Source: Pararhizobium sp. IMCC21322 (GTDB lineage Bacteria; Pseudomonadota; Alphaproteobacteria; Rhizobiales; GCA-2746425). Taken from it: 64,000 bases of DNA. The notes under the pieces are model-generated. The model was given only the letters and a program-made list of their open reading frames with translations, was not told the origin of the DNA and ran no database searches. The translations under genes were made by a program, and so were the position numbers. Location: contig NZ_CP132335.1 of assembly GCF_030758295.1 (NCBI RefSeq), forward strand, positions 4,812,412 to 4,876,411, given 5' to 3'. Positions 35,165-44,332 of the stretch are shown one piece after another (position 1 is the first letter of the stretch; each line of letters starts with the position of its first letter).

Positions 35165-36397
35165 TTACAGCCGCTCTTTGAACAGGTTTCCGCCCTTCAT
35201 GACCAGATCGAGATAACGATCCGGGTCCTGAAGTATTTCAATGTCTTCCAGCGGATTGCCCTGAAGCGCGATCAGATCGGCATGGGCATCAACGGCCACG
35301 ACGCCAACCTCACCGGTCATCTGAAACAAGTCAGCTGCCGTGGTCGTGGCCGAGCGAATAACTTCCGCCGGGGTTTGAAATTCGCTGCGGATCTTGAATT
35401 CAAGCAATTGATGGCGATGCATTGGCCCCAGCAGATCGGTGCCAAACACCATTTTCACGCCGCGCGAATGAGCGTGCGCATGAGTAATGCGGCCAGCATC
35501 GACAATCTCATGAACCTTGTCACACATTTGTTGCGGCATTCCGCCGGCGACGCCTTCGGTGGCAAGCACCGCGTGGGTGGACATGGTAGGCACCAGAAAC
35601 GCGTCTTTTTCCAGCAGCAAGTCGATGGTGCTGTCGTCAATCAGATTGCCATGTTCAATGGAACGCACACCGCATTCCAGAACGCGGTTAGCAGCACGCG
35701 CCGTATAGACATGGGCAGCAACATATGTCTCTGCAGCCTCGGCCTCTTCGACAGCTGCTGTCACTTCATCCAGAGCAAATTGTGTGCTTGAAATGCGATC
35801 GGTCGGTGATGCAACACCGCCCGATGCCATGATCTTGATGAAGTCCGCACCCTTGCGAATTTCTTCACGGCAGGCCCGCCGCACTTCCGGCACGCCGTCT
35901 GCAATCCGGCCTAGGCCCGCACAACAGGTACAGCTGTCAACGTCCTCGTTTTTGTCTCGCATGTCACCATGGCCGCCGGTCTGTGAAATGGCGTGGCCCG
36001 CAAAAAGGACGCGTGGACCGATCAGATATCCTTCCGCAACAGCCTGCGCAATTCCAAAGTCCGCCCCGCCGCAGTCGCGCACTGTGGTAAATCCACGCGA
36101 CAGCATGCCAGACAGAATCTGACCCGCCCGCGCTGTTACATACATCGGCGACCAGCGCATCAGGTCAGGAAAGCTTGCGGTGGCAGCCACAACATGCACA
36201 TGGCCATCGCACAGGCCCGGCATCAATGTACGCCCTTTCAGCTCCAGAACCTTGTCACCTTCGGTCACCGGCCCGGTTGAGATTTCCCGGATGAAACCAC
36301 CTTCGATGAAAACATTGTGCTCGCCGAGCAACGCACCCGCTGCCGCGTCCAGAATGTTTGCGTTTTTAAGGGTTACTGTTTGCATGTTCTGCGTCAT
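35165..36397 (-). CDS. Amidohydrolase (imidazolonepropionase/prolidase-like)
   Basis: A 410-residue metal-dependent hydrolase with a TIM-barrel core. Metal ligands are DGHVHV (HxH, about 63-68), a probably carboxylated lysine in FIKIMASGG, His in YVAAHVYT, His in RSIEHGNL, and the catalytic Asp in FGTDLLG. This arrangement matches Xaa-Pro and Xaa-Arg/Lys carboxypeptidases of the Sgx9260 type. There is no signal peptide, so it acts in the cytoplasm on an imported compound. It is the last gene of the TRAP operon and should split the transported substrate, perhaps a peptide-like or N-acylated amino acid. Confidence 0.85.
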   Translation of the reverse strand: MTQNMQTVTLKNANILDAAAGALLGEHNVFIEGGFIREISTGPVTEGDKVLELKGRTLMPGLCDGHVHVVAATASFPDLMRWSPMYVTARAGQILSGMLSRGFTTVRDCGGADFGIAQAVAEGYLIGPRVLFAGHAISQTGGHGDMRDKNEDVDSCTCCAGLGRIADGVPEVRRACREEIRKGADFIKIMASGGVASPTDRISSTQFALDEVTAAVEEAEAAETYVAAHVYTARAANRVLECGVRSIEHGNLIDDSTIDLLLEKDAFLVPTMSTHAVLATEGVAGGMPQQMCDKVHEIVDAGRITHAHAHSRGVKMVFGTDLLGPMHRHQLLEFKIRSEFQTPAEVIRSATTTAADLFQMTGEVGVVAVDAHADLIALQGNPLEDIEILQDPDRYLDLVMKGGNLFKERL

Positions 36398-36426
36398 TCA
36401 AAAATGCCTCGATTCAATGAAAGTGA

Positions 36427-36921
36427 TTACTCGAGAAGAAGTGCCGGGCTGAGAAGACCAGCTATGACCTGCCCCAGTTCCAGATGTGATTGTGTGTAGT
36501 GACCGGGTCCAGCGGTGAGGTTCAGTGTGATCAGCGTTTTACCGGCGCTTACCATCGGTAAATTGATGGCCGTCTCAAACCCCATGCCAATCAGAATCTC
36601 ATGGTCAAAATAGGCCCACCGGATAGCATCCGCATCTTGCCCCAGCCATGGCTGCCCTCTGGTCAGAACCAGATCACCCCAAGGGGTTTCCCCCATCGGT
36701 TTCCGCCCGCCCACCGGATACGCATCGGGACGATTTGAATAAAGCCGCGCCACTTCGCCACTCGCCGGAACATGCTCCAGCACAGTGAACATCAACTGAC
36801 CCAGCATCTGGGAAAACGCCTCATCGGCGATTTGCCAGACATGGTTCGCAGTTGGTGCAACAGCTACGGCAAGGGTCAGCGAGCGCAATTTTTCAAATGT
36901 GTCAGTGGATGTTTGAACCAT
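36427..36921 (-). CDS. GAF-domain-like protein in the TRAP operon
   Basis: A 164-residue soluble protein starting at ATG 36921, two bases after the TRAP permease stop, with GGGGAGGTG ahead. Its pattern (FSQMLGQLMFTVLEHVPASGEVARLYSNRPDAYPVGG near 30-66, then GETPWGDLVLTRGQPWLG, and FETAINLPMVSAGKTLITLNL) is that of a lone GAF domain. Such domains bind small ligands. No DNA-binding or enzyme domain is attached. Its fixed place between a transporter and an amidohydrolase suggests it senses or handles the transported compound. Confidence 0.72.
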   Translation of the reverse strand: MVQTSTDTFEKLRSLTLAVAVAPTANHVWQIADEAFSQMLGQLMFTVLEHVPASGEVARLYSNRPDAYPVGGRKPMGETPWGDLVLTRGQPWLGQDADAIRWAYFDHEILIGMGFETAINLPMVSAGKTLITLNLTAGPGHYTQSHLELGQVIAGLLSPALLLE

Positions 36922-36923
36922 GG

Positions 36924-38240
36924 TCACCTCCCCGACAAATGTTGGGGCAGCCATAGAGCGATCTGAGGAAACGCCGTCAGCAGTACCACGCCGATGCACA
37001 TCAATACGAAGAATGGAGCTGACACTTTTGCAACCTGACCAATGGAATGATTGGTCAGTCCCTGAAGGACAAACAAATTGAAGCCAACTGGTGGCGTGAT
37101 CGTGGCAAGTTCGACCATGAGGATCAGAAAAATCCCGAACCACAATGGATCGAACCCGGCCTGAACAATCAAAGGCAACGTGATTGGAAGGGTCATGACC
37201 GTAATCGATATGCCCTCAAGGAACATGCCCAGCAGAATGTAGAAAGCGGCCAGAGCAACGATCAAACCATATGGCGATAATTCCAGACCCGCGATAAAGC
37301 CGGCAACGCTCTGCGGCAATTGCAGATAGCCCATCGTGGTCGACAGAAGTGCTGCCGCCAGAACCAGCGTGACAACCATGGCCGACATGCGCACTGCGCT
37401 TTGCAAGGAATCCATGGCAATCCGAAACGAAAACTGACCAATACAGATCGTAACGATCAAAGTTGCAACAACACCAATGGCAGCAGCTTCTGACGGAGTT
37501 GCAATGCCGGAATAGATAGCGCCCAGAACAATGCCGATCAGTATGAAGACCGGCAGCAAATCAACAAAACACCGCCATGTGACCGGCGGTATGGGGTTGT
37601 CAGGATCGTGAACTCCGGTCAATTCCGGGTTCATGGTGGCCCGCACAGCAATGTAAGTGGAATAAAGCCCGGCAATCATCAAGCCGGGCAGAATACCGGC
37701 CGCAAAGATCGCAATAATCGAAACTTCGGCCAGAATGCCATAAACGATCATCACAATCGATGGCGGGATCAACAGCCCAAGACTGCCCGCCCCGGCCAGT
37801 GACCCGACTGAAATGCCCCTGTTGTAGCCACGGGCCTCGAGCTCACCGAGTGAGATTTTTCCAACAGTGATTGTGGTCGCTGTACTGGATCCGCTCACGG
37901 CGGCAAACAATGTGCAGCCGATCACATTGGTATGCAGCAATCTGCCCGGGATCTTGTTGACGATTGGCGCCAGCCCGTTGAACAGACGTTGGGAAATATC
38001 TGTTCGAAAAATCATATCCCCCATCCAGATGAACATGGGAATGGCTGAAAGCTCCCAGGAATTGGCGCTGCGTAACAAAATACGCGCTGCGATGGTGCCG
38101 ATCTTGTCGAGCGGAAACCCCGACAGGAAGAATTGCGACGTGACGGAGACCAGCAACAGACCGACAAACACCCAGATGCCCATCCCCAGAAAGAGAAAGA
38201 CCAGAAGCAGAATAATGATCCCGGCAGTAAGTGCGGTCAT
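36924..38240 (-). CDS. TRAP transporter large permease (DctM)
   Basis: A 438-residue inner-membrane protein with about 12 hydrophobic segments. It forms the sodium- or proton-coupled channel of a TRAP importer. Typical DctM stretches are AAVSGSSTATTITVGKI, GSLAGAGSLGLLIPPSIVMIVYGILAEVSI, IATPSEAAAIGVVATLI and ATITPPVGFNLFVLQGL. It follows DctQ by nine bases. Confidence 0.93.
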   Translation of the reverse strand: MTALTAGIIILLLVFLFLGMGIWVFVGLLLVSVTSQFFLSGFPLDKIGTIAARILLRSANSWELSAIPMFIWMGDMIFRTDISQRLFNGLAPIVNKIPGRLLHTNVIGCTLFAAVSGSSTATTITVGKISLGELEARGYNRGISVGSLAGAGSLGLLIPPSIVMIVYGILAEVSIIAIFAAGILPGLMIAGLYSTYIAVRATMNPELTGVHDPDNPIPPVTWRCFVDLLPVFILIGIVLGAIYSGIATPSEAAAIGVVATLIVTICIGQFSFRIAMDSLQSAVRMSAMVVTLVLAAALLSTTMGYLQLPQSVAGFIAGLELSPYGLIVALAAFYILLGMFLEGISITVMTLPITLPLIVQAGFDPLWFGIFLILMVELATITPPVGFNLFVLQGLTNHSIGQVAKVSAPFFVLMCIGVVLLTAFPQIALWLPQHLSGR

Positions 38241-38249
38241 GCCATTGGC

Positions 38250-38753
38250 CTACAATTCCTTCTGGATGTGGACGATGGGAGCGCCGCGCAAATAGCTGAT
38301 GCTGAGCGTCGCGAATTGCAGGACAAAAATTATCAGCCCGACAGCCATAACCGCCTCGGGAATCCAGAGCGGAACCTCTGCAATCGAGTTACTGACGGTG
38401 CCGCGCGAAAAGTCACGCGCTACGATTTTCAAAAAATAGAAAGTCAGGAAACTGAACAGCAGAACGCCGGCCAGATGCGAAGCAACCTCCACCACCCTGC
38501 GTGGTCCTTCGGGGAGGTTTGCCAGCAACAGATTCACGCGAATGAACACCTGAGATTTCAAGGCGGATCCCAGGGACAAAAACGTCATGCTGGCAACGCC
38601 ATAGCCAACAAATTCATCAAGCACGAAAGTCGAGGTATCAAGCACGGTGCGCATGAATATCTCGACACAGATCAACCCGGCCATCGCGACCAGAATGATA
38701 CAGGCCGCCAATGCCGCCAATCGGGACAGATGATCTGAAATCGCTGCGATCAT
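38250..38753 (-). CDS. TRAP transporter small permease (DctQ)
   Basis: A 167-residue protein with four membrane helices and the family motif around EIFMRTVLDTSTFVLDEFVGYG near residue 31. It is the small membrane subunit that helps the binding protein dock onto DctM. It lies about 90 bases after the binding-protein gene in the same operon. Confidence 0.9.
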   Translation of the reverse strand: MIAAISDHLSRLAALAACIILVAMAGLICVEIFMRTVLDTSTFVLDEFVGYGVASMTFLSLGSALKSQVFIRVNLLLANLPEGPRRVVEVASHLAGVLLFSFLTFYFLKIVARDFSRGTVSNSIAEVPLWIPEAVMAVGLIIFVLQFATLSISYLRGAPIVHIQKEL

Positions 38754-38846
38754 GCAGAATGTCCTTTGGCTAAAATGGCGGTGAATAGGGGTGCCGCTTC
38801 GCCCGAGGGCAAAGCGGCTGGGAGGAGGAGAGGCTGTCTGTTCGGC

Positions 38847-39866
38847 TTACATCTTGCCAAAGGCTTCAATAACGGCAGTTCCGCGCTCGCCCGATTTGCC
38901 AAGCCACTCTTCAAGGACACCATCGCCAGCGGTACCAAGTTCGGCCAGAAATGTATCACTCAGTTCCGTGATGATCGTGCCGCCATCGGCACCAAGCGCA
39001 TCGTAGTTTTTCTGTGTGCGTGCAACGACTTCTTTCCAGTTGCGGTCTGATGCCTCAGCGGCAGCGTCCATAACTGCCTTCTGCATCTCAGGTGTCAGGC
39101 CGTCATAGAGATCCTTGTTCATATGAACAAAGTTGAGCGGCAGCGCATAATTGATCTCGGTAAAATAGGGGGTGTGCTCGACAAAACTCTGCGTCACACC
39201 ACCTTCAGCAGAGGTCAAAACCGCCGCAATGCCACCTGTTGCAAGTTGAGGAACAACGTCAGCCCAGGCCAGTTGAATGGGCGACGCTCCAATAGCCTGA
39301 AAGGCTCTGGTGCTGCTGGAATCGAATGTTCTTATTTTGACGCTGGCAAGATCACTGGCGGATTTCACGGGTGTTTTGGCCCATATGCCAGACGCTGGCC
39401 ACGGTGAGGCGTAGAGCACAATCTGACCGTTGCTTTCAAAAATCTTCTCATATTCCGGCATCGCTACTTCCATCAGATCACGGGCCTGATCAACCGTATT
39501 GGCCAGGAATGGAAGGGCCGATAAAAGCAGGAAGGAATCAATACCGCCAAGGAAATTACCCGGTGTATCCGCAATTTCCACAGCCCCATCAGCAACCGCG
39601 TCAAAGTGGTCACCGGAGGCATAGCCAAGCGCGCCACCTGGATGCAGTGTCACAGTAATTTCGCCGCCACTGTTCCGCGCCAGCGCCTCGGCAAAGACAA
39701 CATTGCCTTCGCCGTGAATGCTGTTTGCTGCGTAGGCATTCGACAGGTTCCAGTTTTCAGCTGCATTTGCAACGGTGACAGACGACACGGCCAGGGCAGC
39801 CGAGGCCAGCACGAATGAGAAGCGACTAAGCAGTTGCGGGGCCGAAAAATTCTTGGGGAAATTCAT
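38847..39866 (-). CDS. TRAP transporter solute-binding protein (DctP)
   Basis: A 339-residue periplasmic receptor. The Sec signal runs from MNFPKN through FVLASAALAVSSVTVANAA. Mature-domain features include NGQIVLYASPWPASGIWAKTPV and the signature area VKIRTFDSSSTRAFQAIGASPIQLAWADVVPQLATG, whose Arg usually binds a carboxylate. That suggests a carboxylate-bearing substrate, consistent with the peptide-like amidohydrolase at the operon end. I prefer ATG 39866, with GGAGA upstream, over 39878. Confidence 0.92.
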   Translation of the reverse strand: MNFPKNFSAPQLLSRFSFVLASAALAVSSVTVANAAENWNLSNAYAANSIHGEGNVVFAEALARNSGGEITVTLHPGGALGYASGDHFDAVADGAVEIADTPGNFLGGIDSFLLLSALPFLANTVDQARDLMEVAMPEYEKIFESNGQIVLYASPWPASGIWAKTPVKSASDLASVKIRTFDSSSTRAFQAIGASPIQLAWADVVPQLATGGIAAVLTSAEGGVTQSFVEHTPYFTEINYALPLNFVHMNKDLYDGLTPEMQKAVMDAAAEASDRNWKEVVARTQKNYDALGADGGTIITELSDTFLAELGTAGDGVLEEWLGKSGERGTAVIEAFGKM

Positions 39867-40314
39867 GACAGTCTCCATGGTTGGACCATCGAAAGCTAAC
39901 AGGCCAAATTACAAACAGTCAATACTGTTTGTAATTTGGCCTGTGCAAGTTTGGCCCATATCATGTTGTTTTCATGAACTTATACAAAGAGTATTATAAA
40001 AATAAGCGAATGAAAACACACACTTCAGCACGACTTGTCGCATCGATCGCTGCCACCTTATTGCAATGTCGGCGGTTGAAAATGAAAGCGTAACCAGAGC
40101 GCAAAATGCGGGTATGCAATGCCGCAGAGCGCTCGGTATTTTTAGCAAATATAATTATTGCATTCCTTTTGTCGGCAAGCTCCTAATCCAAATCCCGTTG
40201 GGGTGATCAGCTGGTTTGACGGCATGATGCCCATGAAGATTACGGCAGCTGACTGGGTCGACTTGAAGCCTACAGCTACAATTTGTATGTATTTCAACTA
40301 CAAGGGAGTGCACC
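39867..40314. promoter_or_regulatory. Divergent control region of the TRAP operon and GntR gene
   Basis: About 450 bases between the DctP and GntR starts, holding both promoters. It contains the large palindrome at 39901-39942, followed rightwards by AT-rich sequence (around 39980-40010) that could hold -10/-35 elements, and an AT-rich stretch (ATTTGTATGTATTTC) just before the GntR start. No gene is visible. Confidence 0.55.
39901..39942. repeat. 42-bp palindrome in the TRAP operon leader
   Basis: AGGCCAAATTACAAACAG (39901-39918) is followed after six bases (TCAATA) by its exact reverse complement (39925-39942); the outer bases of the spacer also pair. It lies 34 bases upstream of the DctP start. 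No T-run follows on the DctP strand, so it is not a simple terminator. An operator for the divergent GntR or an mRNA hairpin is likely. Confidence 0.75.
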
Positions 40315-41007
40315 ATGACTGCTGCGACGACACCAAAACAAAACCGTCGCAAACGCGGATCAGGGGCCACTCTGGTTTACCAGGAATTGCGTGATGAGAT
40401 CATTGATCTGGTTCTGCCTCCCGGCAGCGCCATTGATGAGATACAGCTGGCGGCACGCTTTGACATGTCACGCACACCCATTCGCGAGGCGTTGGTCCGG
40501 CTTGCTGCTGAGGGGCTGGTAACAACACTTCCCAACCGGTCCTCTGTTGTGTCGAACATTGATTTTCTGAACCTTAATGCGCTGTCATTGATGCACCGGG
40601 TCACCACACGGCTGGCCGCCCAATACAGAACCGACGACGATTTGGAAGATATAAGGGCGAAGCAGGCAATCTTCGCGCAGGCCGTCGAAACGCGGGATGT
40701 GCTGGCCATGATTGCGACAAACAGGGATTTTCATGCAGCTATCGCTGCCGCAGCCCGCAACACCTATTTCGAAACTCTCTTCAACCGTGTTCTGGATGAA
40801 GGCCGCCGCATCATGCGCCTGTATTACTCATCATTCGATGATTGCTTACCCGAGCAATATCTGAAAGAGCATGACCTTATGATCGAAGCAATTGCAGCCG
40901 GAGATGTTGAAACTGCGGATCAGGTCGCAAGCGCACACGCCGACCAGATCGTAAAACAGATCCAGCAATTAATCGCCAGCGACAGACGACAGAAAATCCC
41001 GCTATAG
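40315..41007 (+). CDS. GntR-family (FCD domain) transcriptional regulator
   Basis: A 230-residue regulator. The winged helix covers about 20-85: VYQELRDEIIDLVLPPGSAIDEIQLAARFDMSRTPIREALVRLAAEGLV. The C-terminal FCD ligand domain has the metal-binding pattern NRDFHAAIAAAARN, EHDLMIEAI and SAHADQIV. It is divergent from the TRAP/amidohydrolase operon and probably represses it until an inducer, likely the carboxylate substrate, is bound. Confidence 0.9.
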   Translation: MTAATTPKQNRRKRGSGATLVYQELRDEIIDLVLPPGSAIDEIQLAARFDMSRTPIREALVRLAAEGLVTTLPNRSSVVSNIDFLNLNALSLMHRVTTRLAAQYRTDDDLEDIRAKQAIFAQAVETRDVLAMIATNRDFHAAIAAAARNTYFETLFNRVLDEGRRIMRLYYSSFDDCLPEQYLKEHDLMIEAIAAGDVETADQVASAHADQIVKQIQQLIASDRRQKIPL

Positions 41008-41040
41008 CCTTCTGTAGCCCGCTTTAGCCTTTTGTAGAAT
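41001..41040 (+). repeat. Imperfect 20-bp tandem repeat across the GntR stop
   Basis: GCTATAGCCTTCTGTAGCCC is followed directly by GCTTTAGCCTTTTGTAGAAT, 15 of 20 positions alike. The first copy contains the GntR stop codon; the second ends at a possible ATG (41039) for the next gene. It looks like a small local duplication. Confidence 0.55.
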
Positions 41041-41083
41041 GCATCCTGTCATCAAACAGGGTTCAAATTTGATTGGAAAAGAC

Positions 41084-41992
41084 ATGCCTCTGATTTCCGT
41101 CGGAATGCCGGTTCTCAATGCGGAAAAAACAATCGGCGTGGCAATCCAAAACCTGTTGGCGCAAACCTTCCAGAATTTCGAGCTCGTCATATGCGACAAC
41201 GCCAGCGAAGACGGCACACCCAAAATTGTTGAGGCTTTTGCCAAACAGGATTCCCGTGTGCGCCTCGTCAGATTTGACGAACGCGTCGACATTCGTTTGA
41301 GCTTCAAAAGGGCTTTTGAGAACACCTCAGCGCCCTACTTTATGTTCGCCCCTGCGGATGACCGTTGGTACCCTGAATTCATGGAAGAGACGCTGGTAAT
41401 CCTGCAAGCAAACACGGACATTGCAGCCAGCACCGGCAAGGTTGCATTTTTTGAGGACGGCCAATTCAGTCACATGTCCAAGGGCACGGCACCTTTGATG
41501 GACGACAACGACAAGAATCTGGTGCGTTATCTGACCGATCCGGTGGAAAACGCGAGGGCTTTCTCGCTGATGCGCCGTGAAGCTTTGATCAACGCATTTC
41601 CGGACGTGACCTATCCCGGCTGGGACTTCCAGCTGATTGCGCGCACCATGGAGCATGGCAAATATTTCGAGATCGATAAAGTGCTGGCCGAACGGGATGT
41701 AACGCCACTTGAGGCTTATATTGTCCAGGCTGAAAACACTCAAAAATACGCATTGCAGAAAGCGTTTCGGCTGTATCGCCTGCTGACCGAAATTCTAAAA
41801 GACAAACAAATACCCCGAGTGCCTGGTCTCTACTGGGCATTGGTCAAATTAGTCTGGCGCTCTCATGTCAACTACGCCGCCTATCGGATGCCGCGCTGGT
41901 TCAAGGTCATTACGTTTTACCAATCCGTATTTTCTACCAAACCTGATCTCTGGCCTGTAAGGAACGCAGACCCAGTATCGAAAGATGGCTGA
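41084..41992 (+). CDS. Family 2 glycosyltransferase
   Basis: A 302-residue GT-A transferase. MPLISVGMPVLNAEKTIGVAI opens the nucleotide-binding fold, CDNASEDGT is the family's D-N-A-S motif, and FAPADDRWYPEFME carries the metal-binding DDR in place of DxD. YPGWDFQLIART is the acceptor-side ED-like motif. ATG 41084 has GGAAAAGAC in front; ATG 41039 is an alternative adding 15 residues. It is convergent with the methyltransferase operon and probably belongs to the same surface-glycan locus. Confidence 0.85.
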   Translation: MPLISVGMPVLNAEKTIGVAIQNLLAQTFQNFELVICDNASEDGTPKIVEAFAKQDSRVRLVRFDERVDIRLSFKRAFENTSAPYFMFAPADDRWYPEFMEETLVILQANTDIAASTGKVAFFEDGQFSHMSKGTAPLMDDNDKNLVRYLTDPVENARAFSLMRREALINAFPDVTYPGWDFQLIARTMEHGKYFEIDKVLAERDVTPLEAYIVQAENTQKYALQKAFRLYRLLTEILKDKQIPRVPGLYWALVKLVWRSHVNYAAYRMPRWFKVITFYQSVFSTKPDLWPVRNADPVSKDG

Positions 41993-42020
41993 GGCCTGCG
42001 CAACATCTTACATCCCAATC

Positions 42021-43253
42021 TTACGTCCCGTTGGAAATCCGGAATTGCGGCAATGGCACAATGAATTGTCCACCAGCCAGAGCATAGTCTTTTTGCTGGC
42101 CCACGATCTCATCCGCCAGATTCCACGGCAGAATAATCAGATAGTCCGGTGGATCACTTTGCAGAACATCCGGTGATACAATCGGAATGCGCATACCGGG
42201 CATCAGTCTGCCCTGCTTCTCGGTGTTTTTATCGACGACATAGTCGAGCACAGTGCCATCAAGTTGTGCCGCATTCAGCAGCATCGCACCTTTCGCAGCA
42301 GCGCCATATCCGGAGATAGAAGCGCCATCCGACTTTAGTTGCCGCAGACAGGCTGATATCTGTGACACCAGTTGTGTGACCCGGTCGGAAAAGTCACTCA
42401 ACAACCGCCCATCAGCGACACCCAACGTGCTCTCATAGAGCAGCCGGTCCTGAATCATCTGGGAATGCGCTGCGGAAGAAGCGCTTTGATGCCGAGCAAA
42501 CACGCGTAATGAGCCGCCCTGCGCCGAAATGCTCTCACAGTCAAATATCTCCAGCCCGTTACGCTCGAACAAGCGGACCAGTGCCGTCAGACTGAAGTAA
42601 CAATGATGCTCATGATAGATCGTATCAAATGCCAGCTTTTCAACCAGATCAATCAGATAGCCCACATCGAAAGACGCGATACCCTTGGGTTTCAACAGAC
42701 GCCTGATACCTGCAACAAACCCGTTCAGATCAGGCACGTGAGCCAAAACATTATTGGCAATTACCAAATCCGCACGGTTGCCTTCATCAACAAGTGACTG
42801 CGCCAATTCCTCAGAAAAGAACGCCTGCAATGTGTTGACGCCAACACTGCGGGCCAGAGCAGCCGCCTTCGGCGTTGGCTCAATTCCAAGGGCCGGAATT
42901 CCCATGCGCACAAAATTCTGAAGCAGATAGCCATCATTGCTGGCAATCTCGATGACCTGCGACGTCTCCGACAGGTCGAGTTGCGCACCAATCTCGTCCG
43001 CAAAATCCCGCGATGCTTCCATCAGAGTCTGTGAGAGCGATGAAAAATACGGATAATTCTCATCAAACATCAGCGCGGCTGGCGGCGTTTCACGAAGCTG
43101 CACCAAGGTGCAATCAGCGCAACTGACCAAGTCCAGTTCAAACAGCATCTCGGTGTCAACCGGATCAGACGGCTTTGGGAAATGGGCGGTTAAAGGCACT
43201 TTGCCAAAGCTGATAACATCGTGCAGCGCTGGCGAGCCGCAGGAACGGCACAT
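42021..43253 (-). CDS. Sugar C-methyltransferase-type protein with zinc-binding N-terminus
   Basis: A 410-residue SAM-dependent methyltransferase of the Methyltransf_13/14 type used to make branched deoxysugars on nucleotide carriers. The N-terminal zinc site is CRSCG (residues 2-6) with CADC further on. The SAM loop is IEIASNDGYLLQNF, and YHEHHCYFS is the putative catalytic histidine motif. The C-terminal domain has SGYGAAAKGAMLLN and VDKNTEKQGRLMPG. ATG 43253 has AGGGG six bases upstream; the TTG at 43271 is unlikely. It is the last gene of a four-gene operon with epimerase, nucleotidyltransferase and a second methyltransferase. Confidence 0.85.
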   Translation of the reverse strand: MCRSCGSPALHDVISFGKVPLTAHFPKPSDPVDTEMLFELDLVSCADCTLVQLRETPPAALMFDENYPYFSSLSQTLMEASRDFADEIGAQLDLSETSQVIEIASNDGYLLQNFVRMGIPALGIEPTPKAAALARSVGVNTLQAFFSEELAQSLVDEGNRADLVIANNVLAHVPDLNGFVAGIRRLLKPKGIASFDVGYLIDLVEKLAFDTIYHEHHCYFSLTALVRLFERNGLEIFDCESISAQGGSLRVFARHQSASSAAHSQMIQDRLLYESTLGVADGRLLSDFSDRVTQLVSQISACLRQLKSDGASISGYGAAAKGAMLLNAAQLDGTVLDYVVDKNTEKQGRLMPGMRIPIVSPDVLQSDPPDYLIILPWNLADEIVGQQKDYALAGGQFIVPLPQFRISNGT

Positions 43254-43267
43254 GTGTTGCCCCTGTT

Positions 43268-44326
43268 TCAAGCTGTGTGGTCTCTTGAAAGAGCGTGGCG
43301 CAATTCCGATGTCAGTTCACCATTCGAGACTCGGGATTTCAGATGCGCGAGGCGCTGAAACCTGGTCCCTTCAAACTCATCTGGCCGAACCTTTGTCGTC
43401 GTGAGAGCAGCATGGAGCTCAGCAATACCGTCTTCCAGACTGTGTTGTGTCCAGTCCGGACCTAATATGGTTTCAAGCTTTTTACCGCTGACCCGATAAT
43501 TTCTGTTGTCGCTGCTGGCAGCAGTTTCAAACACAATATTGGAATTCGGTATCTGGCTCTGGATCTTGGCCGCTATATCGCGAATTTGATAGTTTTCGCT
43601 GTCAACCGCAACATTGAATGCCTGCAAATGCACATGCTGACGATCGACTTCCAGCATGGCCACAAAAGCTTTTGCCACATCGCGAAGATGAATGATCGGA
43701 CGCCAGGCAAGCCCATCACTCTTGAGGAAAATCTCTCCGGTATCGACAGTCCATGCCATAAGATTGTTGACAACAAGATCAAAACGCATGCGCGGCGACA
43801 ACCCGTAAACAGTCCCGCTGCGCATGAAAACCGGTGAGAACACATCATCCGCAAGCGCTGCAATATCCTGCTCCATTTTCAGTTTGGACCAGGCATAGGC
43901 AGTGACCGGAGCGAATTCCGATTGCTCATCCAAAATGGCGTCGTCACTGGCGCCATAGACTGAACAGGAGGAGGCAAGTATGAGACGGCTTATGCCAGTT
44001 TGCCGACATAGCTCTGCAAGGCGAACAGACGCTTCATGATTGATTTCATAAGTTAATTTTGGATCGAATTCACCCAGTGGATCATTCGACAAGCCGGCAA
44101 GATGAATAACGGCATCCTGCCCCGCAATGTGTTCAGCGCGAACATCGCGCAAATCCATCGCCAATTCGGCAATTGTCAGACGAGCGTTTGCATCACGGTC
44201 ATACTCGTAAACACAGCGTTCAAAAAGGTCGGTATCCAGTCCGGTGACTTCATGTCCTTTTGACAGCAATTCGTCTGTGACAGCGGCCCCCAGATAGCCC
44301 TTATGTCCCGTCACCAGTACCCGCAT
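43268..44326 (-). CDS. NAD-dependent nucleotide-sugar epimerase/dehydratase
   Basis: A 352-residue extended SDR. The NAD loop is VTGHKGYLGAAV, the catalytic serine lies in ASSCSVYGAS, and the YxxxK motif is YAWSK. HLAGLSNDP and WRPIIHLRDVAKAF are typical nucleotide-sugar contacts. It should act on an activated hexose made by the adjacent nucleotidyltransferase. It lies 14 bases before the methyltransferase start. Confidence 0.88.
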   Translation of the reverse strand: MRVLVTGHKGYLGAAVTDELLSKGHEVTGLDTDLFERCVYEYDRDANARLTIAELAMDLRDVRAEHIAGQDAVIHLAGLSNDPLGEFDPKLTYEINHEASVRLAELCRQTGISRLILASSCSVYGASDDAILDEQSEFAPVTAYAWSKLKMEQDIAALADDVFSPVFMRSGTVYGLSPRMRFDLVVNNLMAWTVDTGEIFLKSDGLAWRPIIHLRDVAKAFVAMLEVDRQHVHLQAFNVAVDSENYQIRDIAAKIQSQIPNSNIVFETAASSDNRNYRVSGKKLETILGPDWTQHSLEDGIAELHAALTTTKVRPDEFEGTRFQRLAHLKSRVSNGELTSELRHALSRDHTA

Positions 44327-44332
44327 TTACAG

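Noticed and set aside
41001-41040. Start of a CRISPR or larger repeat array
   Set aside because: Only two imperfect 20-base units without spacers.
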